Source: Artemia franciscana
Taxonomy: Eukaryota > Arthropoda > Branchiopoda > Anostraca > Artemiidae
Direction of reading: 5' to 3'
DNA length: 64,000 nt
Assembly (NCBI RefSeq): GCF_032884065.1
Contig: NC_088872.1
Coordinates: forward strand, 1,922,001-1,986,000
Shown here: piece after piece, positions 25,540 through 35,711 of the stretch
How the letters are laid out: the number at the start of each line of letters is the position of its first letter
Position numbering within the stretch: the first letter of the stretch is position 1
Position numbers and translations under genes: made by a program
The notes under the pieces: model-generated
Told to the model about the DNA's origin: nothing
The model's input: only the letters and a program-made list of their open reading frames with translations
Databases searched by the model: none

Positions 25540-26660
25540 ACGTAATGTACCATGCTACGAGGCTAAGTTACGTTGCGTTAAGCTCAACCTTTCACTGCGT
25601 TAAGCTAACAAAAATCGATAAGACCGTCACAATAACCGCCAAAAATTTAAATTCTGCTTGTCATGGTAGATTTATGAATCTACTACTCAGTAGGAGCCTC
25701 CCCCAGGTCATTCAGCGTGCCCGCAGGTGTCAATAGGTGAACGCCCTATGAATGTTAAGGGTACCTCCATGGAAAAAACGTACCAAGGCTGGGACTCCAT
25801 AATAGAAACTGCGGCACCCTCGATCGGGACGATAAATACAGGCGAAGGACCAAGAAGGTCCCTCAAATGTACACTCAGCAGGGTCCACCGGTATGTAGAC
25901 ACTTCCTTTACAAACCTTCTCCCAGTAATGGATTGAATTGCATGATGATGCAGAACACATTCGTGGGAAGATCCTCTATAGGAGGACAACTGCGGCAAGG
26001 CGTAAGATCCTGATCTATTGACAACCGCCTCTACAAAGGGCTGCCTCAACTCTTTTGGGGTATCTGCAATACTGGGGACCTTGCGATCAACTTTATTCCC
26101 ACTTGAAGAGGGACGATCCTCAAGGAAATTGTAGCCTAGTAAAGGACACAAACCCACACATTCCCATGGGATTTTGGTCAATGGATATTTCTTCTGGGCA
26201 TGGAATGTTTTGACGGGCCTTTTTAGGCTGAAAAACCTCTTCCTAGCTAATTTATCTACTATGGGTTGCCTCCCCGTAGCAGCATAATATTTGTAGGCAT
26301 GAATATATTAGTCGGAGGTAATAGACTTGACATTGTCTGTGCAGGACTTCGACTAATGATGATAGAAGAGCATCGCCAGGTGCTGAAAACTATGTTGTAA
26401 CCCAGATTGGCCCAGGATTGCAGAAAGCCTTCATTCAACTGGAAGTCCCAGGGATTTCTTGCTGTCCGGTTCTAAGCCAGCTTAACTGCTTTGGTCTAGA
26501 CTTGAAAAGATACGTTGGTTCCCGTCTGTAATGGTATCCGGGACCATTGCTTTTCCTGAGGCCAAAATAATTTCAATAATTTAAAGAATAGGAAAATTGG
26601 AACTTGGAATGTTACGACACTAAAAAATAACTATCTTATCGACAGCGAAATGTCCAGGAA
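25540..26660 (+). mobile_element. LINE-B, 5' region and start of endonuclease
   Basis: The stretch 25,680-26,560 is visibly richer in G+C than its surroundings and precedes, on the plus strand, KIGTWNVTTLKNNYLID (26,593-26,643). IGTWNVxTL is the first strand of the LINE endonuclease domain. I therefore read the GC-rich stretch as the element's 5' region, although a minus-strand open frame of 157 codons crosses it. The frame breaks off at about 26,650-26,660, where sequence in the opposite orientation begins. Confidence 0.6.
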
Positions 26661-28425
26661 AGTCGTTACACCCTATTTGATTCCATGTTCTCCCATTGCC
26701 TATCCTGTGTCCTTAAGACAAAGTGCATCAAAATGACCCATATAAATGGGAACCATATAAACGAAACCAGTTGCTAACCTCATTTCCAACCTTAAAAGTA
26801 GCAGTATTATTCTCGTTCATAGTACTAATCACTTTAGTGTATTTGTCTGGTATACCTTACTAGGATAAGACCTTTGCTAAAGCTCTTCTAGTACCAAAAT
26901 CGAACGCTTGCTCATAATATATAAAACTGAGGAACAAAGGAGTTTGATAACTCAGTCACTTTTAAATTATTGAACAACAAGTGAAAATATGGTCGACACG
27001 TCCTCTACCCTGTCTAAAACTTCACTGTTCTTCCTTATCACTTTGTCTACAGCATATCTCAGTCTAAAAAGTATCATATTACTAAGTAATTAGCTACCTA
27101 CAGAGACCAGACTATTGCCTCGATAATGACCACACTCACCCTTATCCCCTTTCTTATACAGCGGTGTAAATGGGGCATTCCTAAATTCGCTAGGTTCTTC
27201 TCCTTTTCAAAAACCTTATTCATAATCTTTAACAACTTAATTCTAACCACAGAGCCACCATATTTAAGGAACTCATTTATCACTGTATCAAAACCTGGGG
27301 CCTTATTATTTTTTGATCCTTTCATTACTGTCGCTAATGATTCCTTGCAATCTTCGCTGACATCCAAGGTATCACAAAATTTTTCATTTATATCCTTTGC
27401 TGCATCTCTATATTGGTTTAGCCCATTCTCAAAATGTTTTTCCTACATCTCTTTAACTCTTTCCTTATCACTAATTGTGACTCATTTCCTATCTTTAACT
27501 GGGATAAGTCCGGATTAACAACTCCCTCTCAATTTATTTACATGCCAGTACAGTATTTTACTATTATGCAATCTAGGTGAATTTTCCACATCCTTGGAAA
27601 TTTTATCCATGGCTGCCACTTTACACCTCCTTAGTTCGTGTTTTAATGATTTCTCCGCTTTCTTTACTTTCCTCTTGTTTTCCAATGATCTATCACTCAG
27701 ATAGTCTTTGTAGAAGTCCTTTCTCCTCTGTGTTAAACATAAAGCCTTTTCGCTAATATTACTTGTTGCGTACCCAATTTTCTCAACATCACAACTTCCT
27801 GGGAGGTAGTTACCCTTCCGAAATTTCAGCTTTAAAATTAACGCTAGACACAACTAGATGGTTATCTTTACTTTTAAAATCAATAACAGCACTCCTATAC
27901 ACCCTAGTATCTTATATTGATCCTGCAAGTCTTGGGTTTACAATTAAATAATCAATAGAGTTTGCTGTCTTACCATTATATGAATACCATGTTAACTTAT
28001 GGGCTATTTTATAATCTGTATTATTTATAGCTAGATTGGTATAGCTACAAAATTGCAGCAATCTGTAGCCGTTATCGTTTTCCTTTCCTATGCCAAATTT
28101 ACCCAGGCTAGAATACCATTTATCCCTATTTCTACCGACCTGGGCGTAAAAATCTCCTTATAAACACACCATACCCTGAACATTAAGACATAAAATGGGC
28201 GATTCGTATTCTATTATTGATACCTCCCCAGTCTAAACAACGCTTAGCAGCTTCCTTTTTCATCAGGAGTCCTATTTCCTGTCTATGTACCCCATCCTTC
28301 CTGCCTGAGTAAATAAAGTTTGTGTCACCTAATTTCCTACCCCTGGTATATGAGCTTCAGAAACTCCTAGTAAGTCCAATTATCTGTTCGAATCATCTAA
28401 ATTTGTCAGTCAATACGTCTCAAAA
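26661..28425 (-). pseudogene. LINE-B endonuclease and reverse transcriptase, inverted middle segment
   Basis: Read on the minus strand from 28,425 downwards: LDLLGVSEAH near 28,370, SGRKDGVHRQEIGLLMKKEA near 28,310, then GDFYAQVGRNRDKWYSSLG from 28,157 (GDxN-like endonuclease motif), KTANSIDYLIVNPRLAGSI and DNHLVVSSVN, then the linker RKVKKAEKSLKHELRRCKVA (27,660). After a frameshift come the RT start KNNKAPGFDTVINEFLKYGG (27,310) and palm fragments down to STG*AMGEHGIK near 26,690. Several frameshifts and stops are present. The segment lies between plus-strand pieces of the same element whose sequence stops and resumes at matching points, so it is an inversion in place. Confidence 0.75.
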
Positions 28426-28870
28426 TGTCCTGTCGATGATTTAAGCATCCTATATGAAAGTGTGAGCAAAATGAATGAGTTTTTAATAGTTTTGCGAGTT
28501 CAGGATGCAAGAATCGATTTGAAAATTAATATTAAGAAGACTAAGTCACTAAGGATAAGAATAAGAGAAGATGAAAAGATGATGTTAGGTTGTTGAGCTG
28601 GCTAGGGCACAATCTGGAGATGAAGGAAAACTGATTCCAAATATTTTCTTTCTCAGCAAACCGTCTAGGGCTAAACAGAAAGCAAGTCATCCGCGATTGG
28701 GGTGGGAGGATGTCATAAGAAAGATCTAAGTGAAATAGGAATTTCCTGGGAGGGTGTAAAGAGGGAGGCTTTGAATAGATTGGGATGGAGTAGGAGAGTG
28801 CGTAGCTGTTGGCCTCAGACGGCTTGGTGTTGCGGTGAGTTGTTATTAGTAATAGTAGTAATGGTTAAGA
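28426..28870 (+). pseudogene. LINE-B reverse transcriptase C-terminus
   Basis: The plus strand resumes with DDLSILYESVSKMNEFL (28,435), the Asp-Asp catalytic motif and following helix, then LKINIKKTKSLRIRI. After damaged frames come WEDVIRKDLSEIGISWEGVK and REALNRLGWSR near 28,700-28,800, the conserved C-terminus of this LINE. The 3' end runs into TAGTAATAGTAGTAATGG, a short (TAG)n-like tail. It continues directly from where the inverted middle piece leaves off. Confidence 0.75.
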
Positions 28871-28934
28871 TACAAAAATAAATTTTAATATACAATCAAA
28901 TTGAATTATTTTTCTTTTTTAAACCCTTACTTCC

Positions 28935-29245
28935 TGTTTTTCAGAAATAATAAAGCTTATTTCAGTGAAGTTTAGACACCACAAAAAGTTATTCAGAAAT
29001 GATAAAACCGATTTCATGAAGTCAAGAAGCTCTAAAAGGTTATTCATAAATGATAAAGCTTATTTCAGGGAAGTTTAGAAACCATAATAGGCTATTCAGA
29101 AATGGTAAAGCTTATTTCAGTGAAGTTTAGAAACCATAAAAGGCTATTCAGAAATGATAAAGCCGATTACATGAAGTTTAGAAACCACAAAAGACTACTC
29201 AGAAATGATAAAGCTTATTTCAGTGAACTTTAGACGCTCATACAA
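28935..29245. repeat. 52-bp minisatellite, about 6 units
   Basis: CAGAAATGATAAAGC and variants start at 28,942, 28,994, 29,045, 29,097, 29,149 and 29,200, each followed by TTATTTCAGTGAAGTTTAGA or a close variant. The array lies just downstream of exon 4 of the TRAF-like gene. Alternate units carry CCGATTTCATGAAG instead of CTTATTTCAGTGAAG, which hints at a higher-order period. Confidence 0.9.
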
Positions 29246-29498
29246 ATTTTGTTTAGTCTGTATGAACCATTTTCGATGTTTCCAAAAAAAAGAGAACAAA
29301 AAGGTCTTAAGGCAATTAACTAAAAAGATAGAATAATCTATAAACGCTAATATGTTTAATGTTATATGATATGATTAAACAGTTATTGTGATTGGAAATA
29401 TCCTTATTCGGTCTTAATCGAAGCAAACTTGGTTATTTTTAGGAAAAATTAACGGAAGTTGGCCCTAATGAAAAAATAAAACGAAAATAAAAATTTAC

Positions 29499-30017
29499 TG
29501 TGGTTTCTTTTGACCCGCCAGCTGGGTTGTCAATTGTCATAGTGGCCTTGTTCAAATATTCTGGTTCAGCTGCTAATAGAATTTTGTCAGTCTGGTCTTG
29601 CGACGCATCCATGGTAATAGGAGTTTCTGCCATGCCTTGATGTTCTATATCAGATGTTTCAGGAACCATGGCGTCTTGAAGAATTTCAGAGGCAACAACT
29701 GTTTCATTCAAGTTTTCCTGCGGGCTTGCTGTTACATAACGGTTAACTGAATGAAGTGGTATTTCAGAAGATGTATGAGGAAAAATATTGAGCGAGGTAG
29801 GAGCTTTCTCCAGTTCAATCAATCTATCAGTGTTTACGTAGGAGTCACATCGAATCCGGTTTCGATTTTCTGCTGAAACATTGGTACCCTCGACTGCATT
29901 TTTCTCTGTATTTGCAGCTAGAAGGGGGTTGGCAGCCATAATTGCAACAACATTTTCAAGTTTTTCTTCAATTTTGTCCAATCGAGATAATGACTTCTCA
30001 AGAAGTTCTCTTTTAAA
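29499..30017 (-). CDS. TRAF-like gene exon 4
   Basis: The acceptor TCTGTATTTCAG precedes TTTAAAAGAGAA, and the donor is ACA/GTAAAT. It has 173 codons, phase 0 at both ends. It begins FKRELLEKSLSRLDKIEEKL, strongly helical and coiled-coil-like, and then becomes polar, Thr/Ser/Glu/Asn-rich and probably disordered (for example TASPQENLNETVVASEILQD). No known domain was recognised in it. This is joined-protein residues 164-336. Confidence 0.75.
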
Positions 30018-30910
30018 CTGAAATACAGAAATAGTCATTAAAGAAAGTAATGTAGGCTAAATTAAATTAAGGGAACCCTTGAATAAGAATATATACAATC
30101 AATATAACGTGTGATATCATATCAGTACAGATATTAAACATGTCTACTATTGGCCTACAAAATAGTTGTTAGAAATAGGCACATATTCGTTTTTTGGAGG
30201 GGGAGGGAGATAATCAAGTTATTTGATAATTTTACCAAGAGTGGAAAAATAAGCTTTCGGAAGCAGCCCAGGCCCCAAAGCAAACCCCCCCCCCCCTTCC
30301 AACTAGACTGCGTATGAGCTTGAATTGAAACTTGCATGATTTTTATTTTTAGTTTCAGAGTATGTTGACACAAGCTGTTTAAAACAGCCTTTTTTCCATA
30401 TTTAAGTAAAACTTCCACCAGTTCATAGTGCCCAGAAAGGCTAAAGCGATACATTTGGCCTTTTTATTTTTACTAGAATTTTTAGTTCAGCTGGCAAAAG
30501 AAAATTGAGCTTCTGTCAAAATGTAACTAAAAGGTAGAGGGAGTAAATCATGAACTTAAATCTGCTTTTACCCCATACCCCCTTCCTGATGTTTGGTGTA
30601 AAATATACCAGAAACGCTTTATTAAATTTACCCTTCCTTTTCTGAAAATCATAGACAACACTCTAACTGTCTTAACAAAGAGCTTTGTGCGCGCCATGTA
30701 CACAATGAAATTGGTACTAGGACTATGTATAGAATAGGTAGTTGTAAAAACTGGGGATGTATACGATTGAAAAATCAAACATCTATAGCCTTTTTTAAGG
30801 ATCAAAAGTGATTGGGAATAGCCATCCCTTCTCCTGTACCCTTTTATGCAACTGAATTTGCCACCTGATTCTTTTTTTGCTATAAAACAAAGGAAGACGA
30901 TTTTACTCAC
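30018..30910. other. Intron 3 of the TRAF-like gene
   Basis: 893 bp. No gene was seen. A C-run lies at 30,286-30,297. Confidence 0.6.
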
Positions 30911-31084
30911 TGCTTCCATGTATTCCAGGAACCATTTTGGTGGAGCATTTGGAAGAGCAAAGTTTCCAAACGCTACCTGCGTTGTTCCACATGTAGCTTC
31001 GGCCTCTGTCTCTTGCGTGTTAACAACTCGTAGCAAATTAGCCTGATCTGTGCTATCTCGAAGCTTTTCAGTTGGGAATTGGAT
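30911..31084 (-). CDS. TRAF-like gene exon 3
   Basis: The acceptor GCTTATTTTTAG precedes ATCCAATTCCCA, and the donor is GCA/GTGAGT. It has 58 codons, phase 0 at both ends. It reads IQFPTEKLRDSTDQANLLRV and ends PKWFLEYMEA, which runs in frame into the FKRELLEK helix of exon 4 to make one continuous amphipathic segment. This continuity supports the splice. No domain was recognised. Confidence 0.7.
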
Positions 31085-31891
31085 CTAAAAATAAGCAATA
31101 AAAAAGAAAAAAATACCGATATGCAAATGTGACGGATTCGAAATAAATTCATCTGAATTTCAAAGATTGATTTTGTGGTTTTCCAAGTAAAATCTATACT
31201 CGTATAAATTAATAGTAAAAGCCAGACAAATATGATGGAATGAATAGGCAGGAGTTGATATTTTTGGGAGGGGCTTCAGTTTATTTTGAACGCGTGATTT
31301 TGCAAACTTCATAACAATCCAAAATTTGTGCCTTCGAGGAACTAATCTAACGGAAGTTGAAAGCGGTCAAAATAACCTACAAGGCTATTTTCTAAACTTC
31401 AAACGTTTTAGAAAATTGCAAGAATTTTTATATAAAACGAATCTGCTTTATTTCCTTTTTTTTAACAAAAGTGACTTGGTATTATGATTTTCAGAAAAAT
31501 ATTCGCATCTAATTCATATTTTCAGCAATGGTGAGGAAAAATGAAAATAATAATGATTAAAACAATGAAATAATGAAAAATAGTGAAAACATCTTCCTTT
31601 TGCCTCTTTTATGGCTCATAGTATTTTCTTCTTCAGAATTTGACTATGTGAAGTCCTTAAAGAGATTTGGTTGGTCTTGCCCATTAAATATTTTTTTGTT
31701 ACGACAACCATTTAGTGAACCTATACCTCTAGGGTTCACCCCTCCTAGTGTTTTCCCATTATATTCTTAATCTTTTAGGCATTTTTACAAAACAAGAGTC
31801 ACAGTAATCCAAATTTAATATATTATCCACCTAGTTTTCTGAATAATGGTGAATATGTTAATAAAGCACAGGCAAATATATAGACATCTAC
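31085..31891. other. Intron 2 of the TRAF-like gene
   Basis: 807 bp, AT-rich. No gene was seen. Confidence 0.6.
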
Positions 31892-32122
31892 CTCTTGGAT
31901 GACATCTGAAGACTCTGTAGTATCAATTGAATAACCCTCCACATGACCTTCATTTGAACCACTGTTCTGGGTCGTCAGCAAGACACTGGCATCACCAACT
32001 GAGTCTGATAAAAATTTTACTGATGGGTGCAGCCATAGATCATGCGACTTATCCCGAAGCTGATTTGGAAGAATGCTTTTAGAGAATGCCTGAGCTGTTG
32101 GTGAATGTATTTTCTTGGTAAT
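31892..32122 (-). CDS. TRAF-like gene exon 2
   Basis: The acceptor CATTTATTTTTAG precedes ATTACCAAGAAA, and the donor is GAG/GTAGAT. It has 77 codons, phase 0 at both ends, with no stop in this frame. Sequence includes KKIHSPTAQAFSKSILPNQL and DLWLHPSVKFLSDSVGDAS, followed by a Ser/Gly/Thr-rich acidic end. No recognised domain. Confidence 0.7.
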
Positions 32123-33169
32123 CTAAAAATAAATGATGAAAAATCAGCATTTTCAGTGCTGATATCAGCGCAGCAATTTCAATCACTCTTTTAACTTTAT
32201 TTATGTACGTTTTTACATTTATTTATACTTGGTTTTCATGTATTCAAATTCACAGATAACAGCAGAAAAATATTTTAATGAATGATTATCTATTGATTTT
32301 TTTTTTTTTTGTTCTTATCTCAAAATTCTCAACTAGTTATAACTAACATAGATTAGAATAATCTGAATGACAAAGAGGTAAACGCTCAATATAAAGTATT
32401 TTTCCCAAATTTGTATTGGAATTAACAGTAATTTTAATTATTTATATTCTATTATCTAAAATTAGTTTAAAAATTTAAGCTTATTCAAATATATTTGCAG
32501 GAAAGTAAACAGTATGACTAGAAAAAGAGTTCAAGACCATTCTTTACGTGGAGACAAGAACTGGCCAGACTTGGAAAGCAAATTTAAGCCACTAGTGGAG
32601 AGTTTTCTAGTACTAATTCAAAATTATTACAATAAAGATTCGACCGAACCCCAAATGTTACTTTTGTCTGTACTCGAGAACTTTTCATTTTGATATCAAG
32701 AACTTCAAGAATCATAACTGAGCTGATTGCTTAATGACATAACTCAAGTTAAAACATAACTGATTGTTCAATTACAACTGAGCCCCAATTATTGATGCTA
32801 GTTTGCAGATAAAAGAGTAATTATGCCAAAAAAAAAGTTATTCTCAAACAGCTTGCTTTTTCAGTCGCTATTTAATATAATTTTCACTTCTTGCGAGCCA
32901 GTTGCACTTTTCATTGGATATTGGTAACTGGAACCTTTTTATCGTTCAGACACAGCCTGTTAAGACTAGCCCTTTTAGATGATTCAGATGATTAGATAAT
33001 TCACAGCATACCTGATAGGCAAGTTATTGGATTGAAATTATGTCGGTTCTACCGTTATCAAGTTTTTAGTTTATCTGAAGACTGAAATCATCATTCTTAT
33101 TTCTGATAATATCCGCTATTCGGCTCTTCAATATTCAGCTCTGATTCAAGTTGGACTATACTACTACTA

Positions 33170-33410
33170 CTAACAACTTACTGCAGCACCAAGCTGCCTA
33201 AGGCCAACACAGCCCTGCATGCTCCTCCTCCTTTCCAATCTATTCAAAGCTTCACTCTTTATACTCTCCCAAGAAGCTACTATTTCCCTTAATTCTTTTC
33301 TTATCATATCCTTCACACTCGTTGGTAACGACCTGCTTTTCGTTTGGCTCTATCTGCTATTCGATTGTTGGCCAACAAGGATGGTTGATAGTTGGTAACT
33401 GACCAAACCC
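33170..33410 (-). pseudogene. LINE-B C-terminal fragment (duplicated copy)
   Basis: Minus strand: QPSLLANNRIADRAKRKAGR, then in another frame EIVASWESIKSEALNRLERR and CVGLRQLGAAVSC followed by a stop and a (TAG)n tail. It is the same C-terminus as at 28,690-28,850 and near 34,040-34,250. Confidence 0.75.
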
Positions 33411-33654
33411 CAAATTTTACTTTTGTCTGTACTCGAGAACTTTTCATTTTGGTATCAAGAACTTCAAGAATCAAAACTGAGCTGATTACTGATTGTTTAA
33501 TAACATAACTGAAGTTAAAACATAACTGAGTGTTCAATCATAACTGAGCCCCAATTATTGATGCTAGTTTGCAGATAAATGAGTAATTATGACAAAAAAA
33601 AAACAGTTATTCTCAAATAGCTTGCTTTTTCAGTCACTATTTAATATAATTTTC

Positions 33655-33810
33655 ACTAGATGATCTTGCGAGCCAGTTCCACTTTTCATTGGATATTGGT
33701 AACTTGTGAGCCATCTTGCAAGCCAGTTCCACTTTCCAATGGATATTGGTAACTTGTGAGCCATCTTGCGAGCCAGTTCCACTTTTCATTGGATATTGGT
33801 AACTGGAACC
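33655..33810. repeat. Three 60-bp tandem units inside duplicated copy 2
   Basis: CTTGCGAGCCAGTTCCACTT, followed by GGATATTGGTAACT, is present three times here and once in the other duplicated copy (near 32,890), so the expansion occurred after the 759-bp duplication or was lost in one copy. Confidence 0.85.
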
Positions 33811-34029
33811 TTTTTTTCGTTCAGACACAGCCTGTTAAGATTAGCCCTTTTAGATAAGTCAGATAATTAGATAATCCATAGCATACCTGATAAGCAAGTT
33901 ATTGGATTGAAATTATGTCGGTTCTACCGTTATGAAGTTTTTAGTTGTATCTGAAGACTGAAATCATCATTCTTATTTCTGATTACATCCGCTATTCGGC
34001 TCTTCAATATTAAGCTCTGATTCGAGTTG

Positions 34030-34640
34030 GTATATACTACTACTATTAACAACCTACTGCAGCACCAAGCTGCCTAAGGCCAACACAGCCCTGGACCCTC
34101 CTCCTCCTTTCCAATCTATTCAAAGCTTCCCTCTTTATACTCTCCCAAGAAGTTCCTATTTCCCATAATTTTTTTTTATCATATCCTTCACATCATTTGG
34201 TAACGACCTGGTTTTCGTTTGGCTCTAGATTGTTACCCATTAAGGACAATCTTGAGTAACCGGTCTTCCTTCATCCGCAGAAGGAATCCTGGCCATCTTC
34301 ACTACCATCTCATTATAACCCTAGAAAAAAATATTAAACCACATTTTTCATAAAACTGCTGTTTGAGATACGGTCAGTCAGTCGGGTACTCATAACAGTC
34401 CATAGGTAATTTCTCTTAAAAGCATATGGCAAATCCTTCACCGTTTTTTGGAGTATTTACGCTTCAGAACTATACTTGACCACTGTCATCGCTATAGCTT
34501 CAAATATTCTAATCTTGGTTTGCAGACTTATCTTCTTATTGTTCAAAAGGTTTTCCAGCTGTGAAAAAGCATTCTGGGCCTTAGCTATTCTAATTTTGAC
34601 ATTTCCACTGTACTCACCGTCTTTACTAATAATAATGTTA
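34030..34640 (-). pseudogene. LINE-B reverse transcriptase C-terminal third
   Basis: Minus strand from 34,640: IISKDGEYSGNVKIRIAKAQ, NAFSQLENLLNNKKISLQTK, AIAMTVVKYSSEA, then after frameshifts TRLTDRISNSSF, RAKRKPGRYQ and the GLRQLGAAV-type end near 34,060. This is the post-palm region of LINE-B. It is truncated upstream, before the catalytic motifs. Confidence 0.75.
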
Positions 34641-35621
34641 AGTTTCTTCTTCTTCTTTTGAAAAAAAACAGCACCTGGAATCTATAATAGACACCATTCA
34701 GCTTCTAGGATGCTTCATCTAAATACACAATATGAAAAAACCAATAAGATCATCAGATAAACAAAAATCTTTACAAAATGATAAACACTGAACAAAAAGA
34801 AAAGCAAAGACGATGGAATTGGACAGTTTGGGATTTACGAGTACTCAAACTGCTTGTTCCCAGCTATGTAAGGCCTATAGAAGGCTGGTCCTTCTTGCTC
34901 GCTCTCACTTCAAGGGTCTTCCTACTCGCTCTCACTCTCTTCCGCACTGGAGAACTCTATGAGAAAACTGACTCAAACAATATTGTTATCCAGAAGAAAA
35001 CCAATCATGTTTTGTGCTGCACTTTTTCCTCTGCTGAATTACAATTCTCTTAAGTAGCTTGTCGGTATCTTTATTGGTCTTCTGTCTTTCAGATGTTAGT
35101 TCAATATTTCCTGCCAGATAAACTATGCTGTAGCATTCAAAAATTATGTGTCATAAGGTATATTGAACTTTTGAAAATATGACATATACAAAATTTGACT
35201 AAATATTTAAATAGTACATATTAAATAATACAAAATATTTAAACTTCAAAATATAAATATGTAAAAATTGGTTCTTCATGGTTTTTCGCAACATCACTGC
35301 CTATGGTCACTAAAGAGGCAACAAGACAAAATAGGTCGACATTTTTAAACCATTTCAATCATTATCTGAAGAATTACCCCAACTATACAAATTTTGGCTA
35401 CACCTATGGTAGTGTGAAATTTGGATGGATCTACCATATGGATATAATAGAAAGTATGATAATGAGTTTTATGCTTAAAATATTCCCTTGCTGAAAACAG
35501 TATTTGACAACATTACATGTCAACAAAGATGTTCAAAAACATGACGACTCAAATGGCATAATGACAAAAATGCTTACAAAAATGAAAGTTTGAAAACTTT
35601 TAATAATGAACAAAATTATAC

Positions 35622-35711
35622 CTTTGAGCCGTTTTCTCCTCTGAAGGTTTTGAAAACATCCGGGACGTCATCAACAGTGAGTTGTTTCTTATTGCTATCT
35701 CCCATGGCTGA
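35622..35711 (-). CDS. TRAF-like gene exon 1 (start codon)
   Basis: The acceptor TTTTTATTATTGCAG precedes TCAGCCATGGGAGAT, and the donor is AAG/GTATAA. GCCATGG is a strong start context, and the six bases before it would be the end of the 5' UTR, so at least one non-coding exon lies further up. The 28 codons read MGDSNKKQLTVDDVPDVFKT and then FRGENGSK, phase 0 at the end. The CDS is 35,705-35,622. Confidence 0.7.

Larger units (their letters stand above)
24632..29498. other. Intron 4 of the TRAF-like gene
   Basis: Large intron filled with family B subrepeats (25,188-25,530), a rearranged LINE-B (about 25,540-28,870) and a 52-bp minisatellite (28,935-29,245). Confidence 0.6.
32640..34250. repeat. 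759-bp tandem duplication
   Basis: CTTTTGTCTGTACTCGAGAA occurs at 32,661 and again at 33,420, and the order of blocks after each is the same: CCCCAATTATTGATGCTAG, a GGATATTGGTAACT block, a TCGGTTCTACCGTTAT block, then the LINE-B tail. The copies differ by scattered substitutions and by a local expansion in copy 2 (33,655-33,810). Confidence 0.85.
32123..35621. other. Intron 1 of the TRAF-like gene
   Basis: 3.5 kb. It contains a tandemly duplicated segment (32,640-34,250) including LINE-B C-terminal fragments. The stretch 34,660-35,620 holds nothing recognised. Confidence 0.6.

Noticed and set aside
25708-26181. Minus-strand open frame of 157 codons
   Set aside because: It lies in the GC-rich 5' region of LINE-B, antisense to the element, with no domain or credible context, and competing frames on the plus strand.
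28935-29245. CRISPR-like array of regularly spaced repeats
   Set aside because: Units are contiguous 52-bp tandem repeats with no unique spacers, in eukaryotic DNA.
33637-33828. Minus-strand open frame with repeated Gly-Ser-Gln motifs
   Set aside because: It is produced by the 60-bp tandem units and has no other support.
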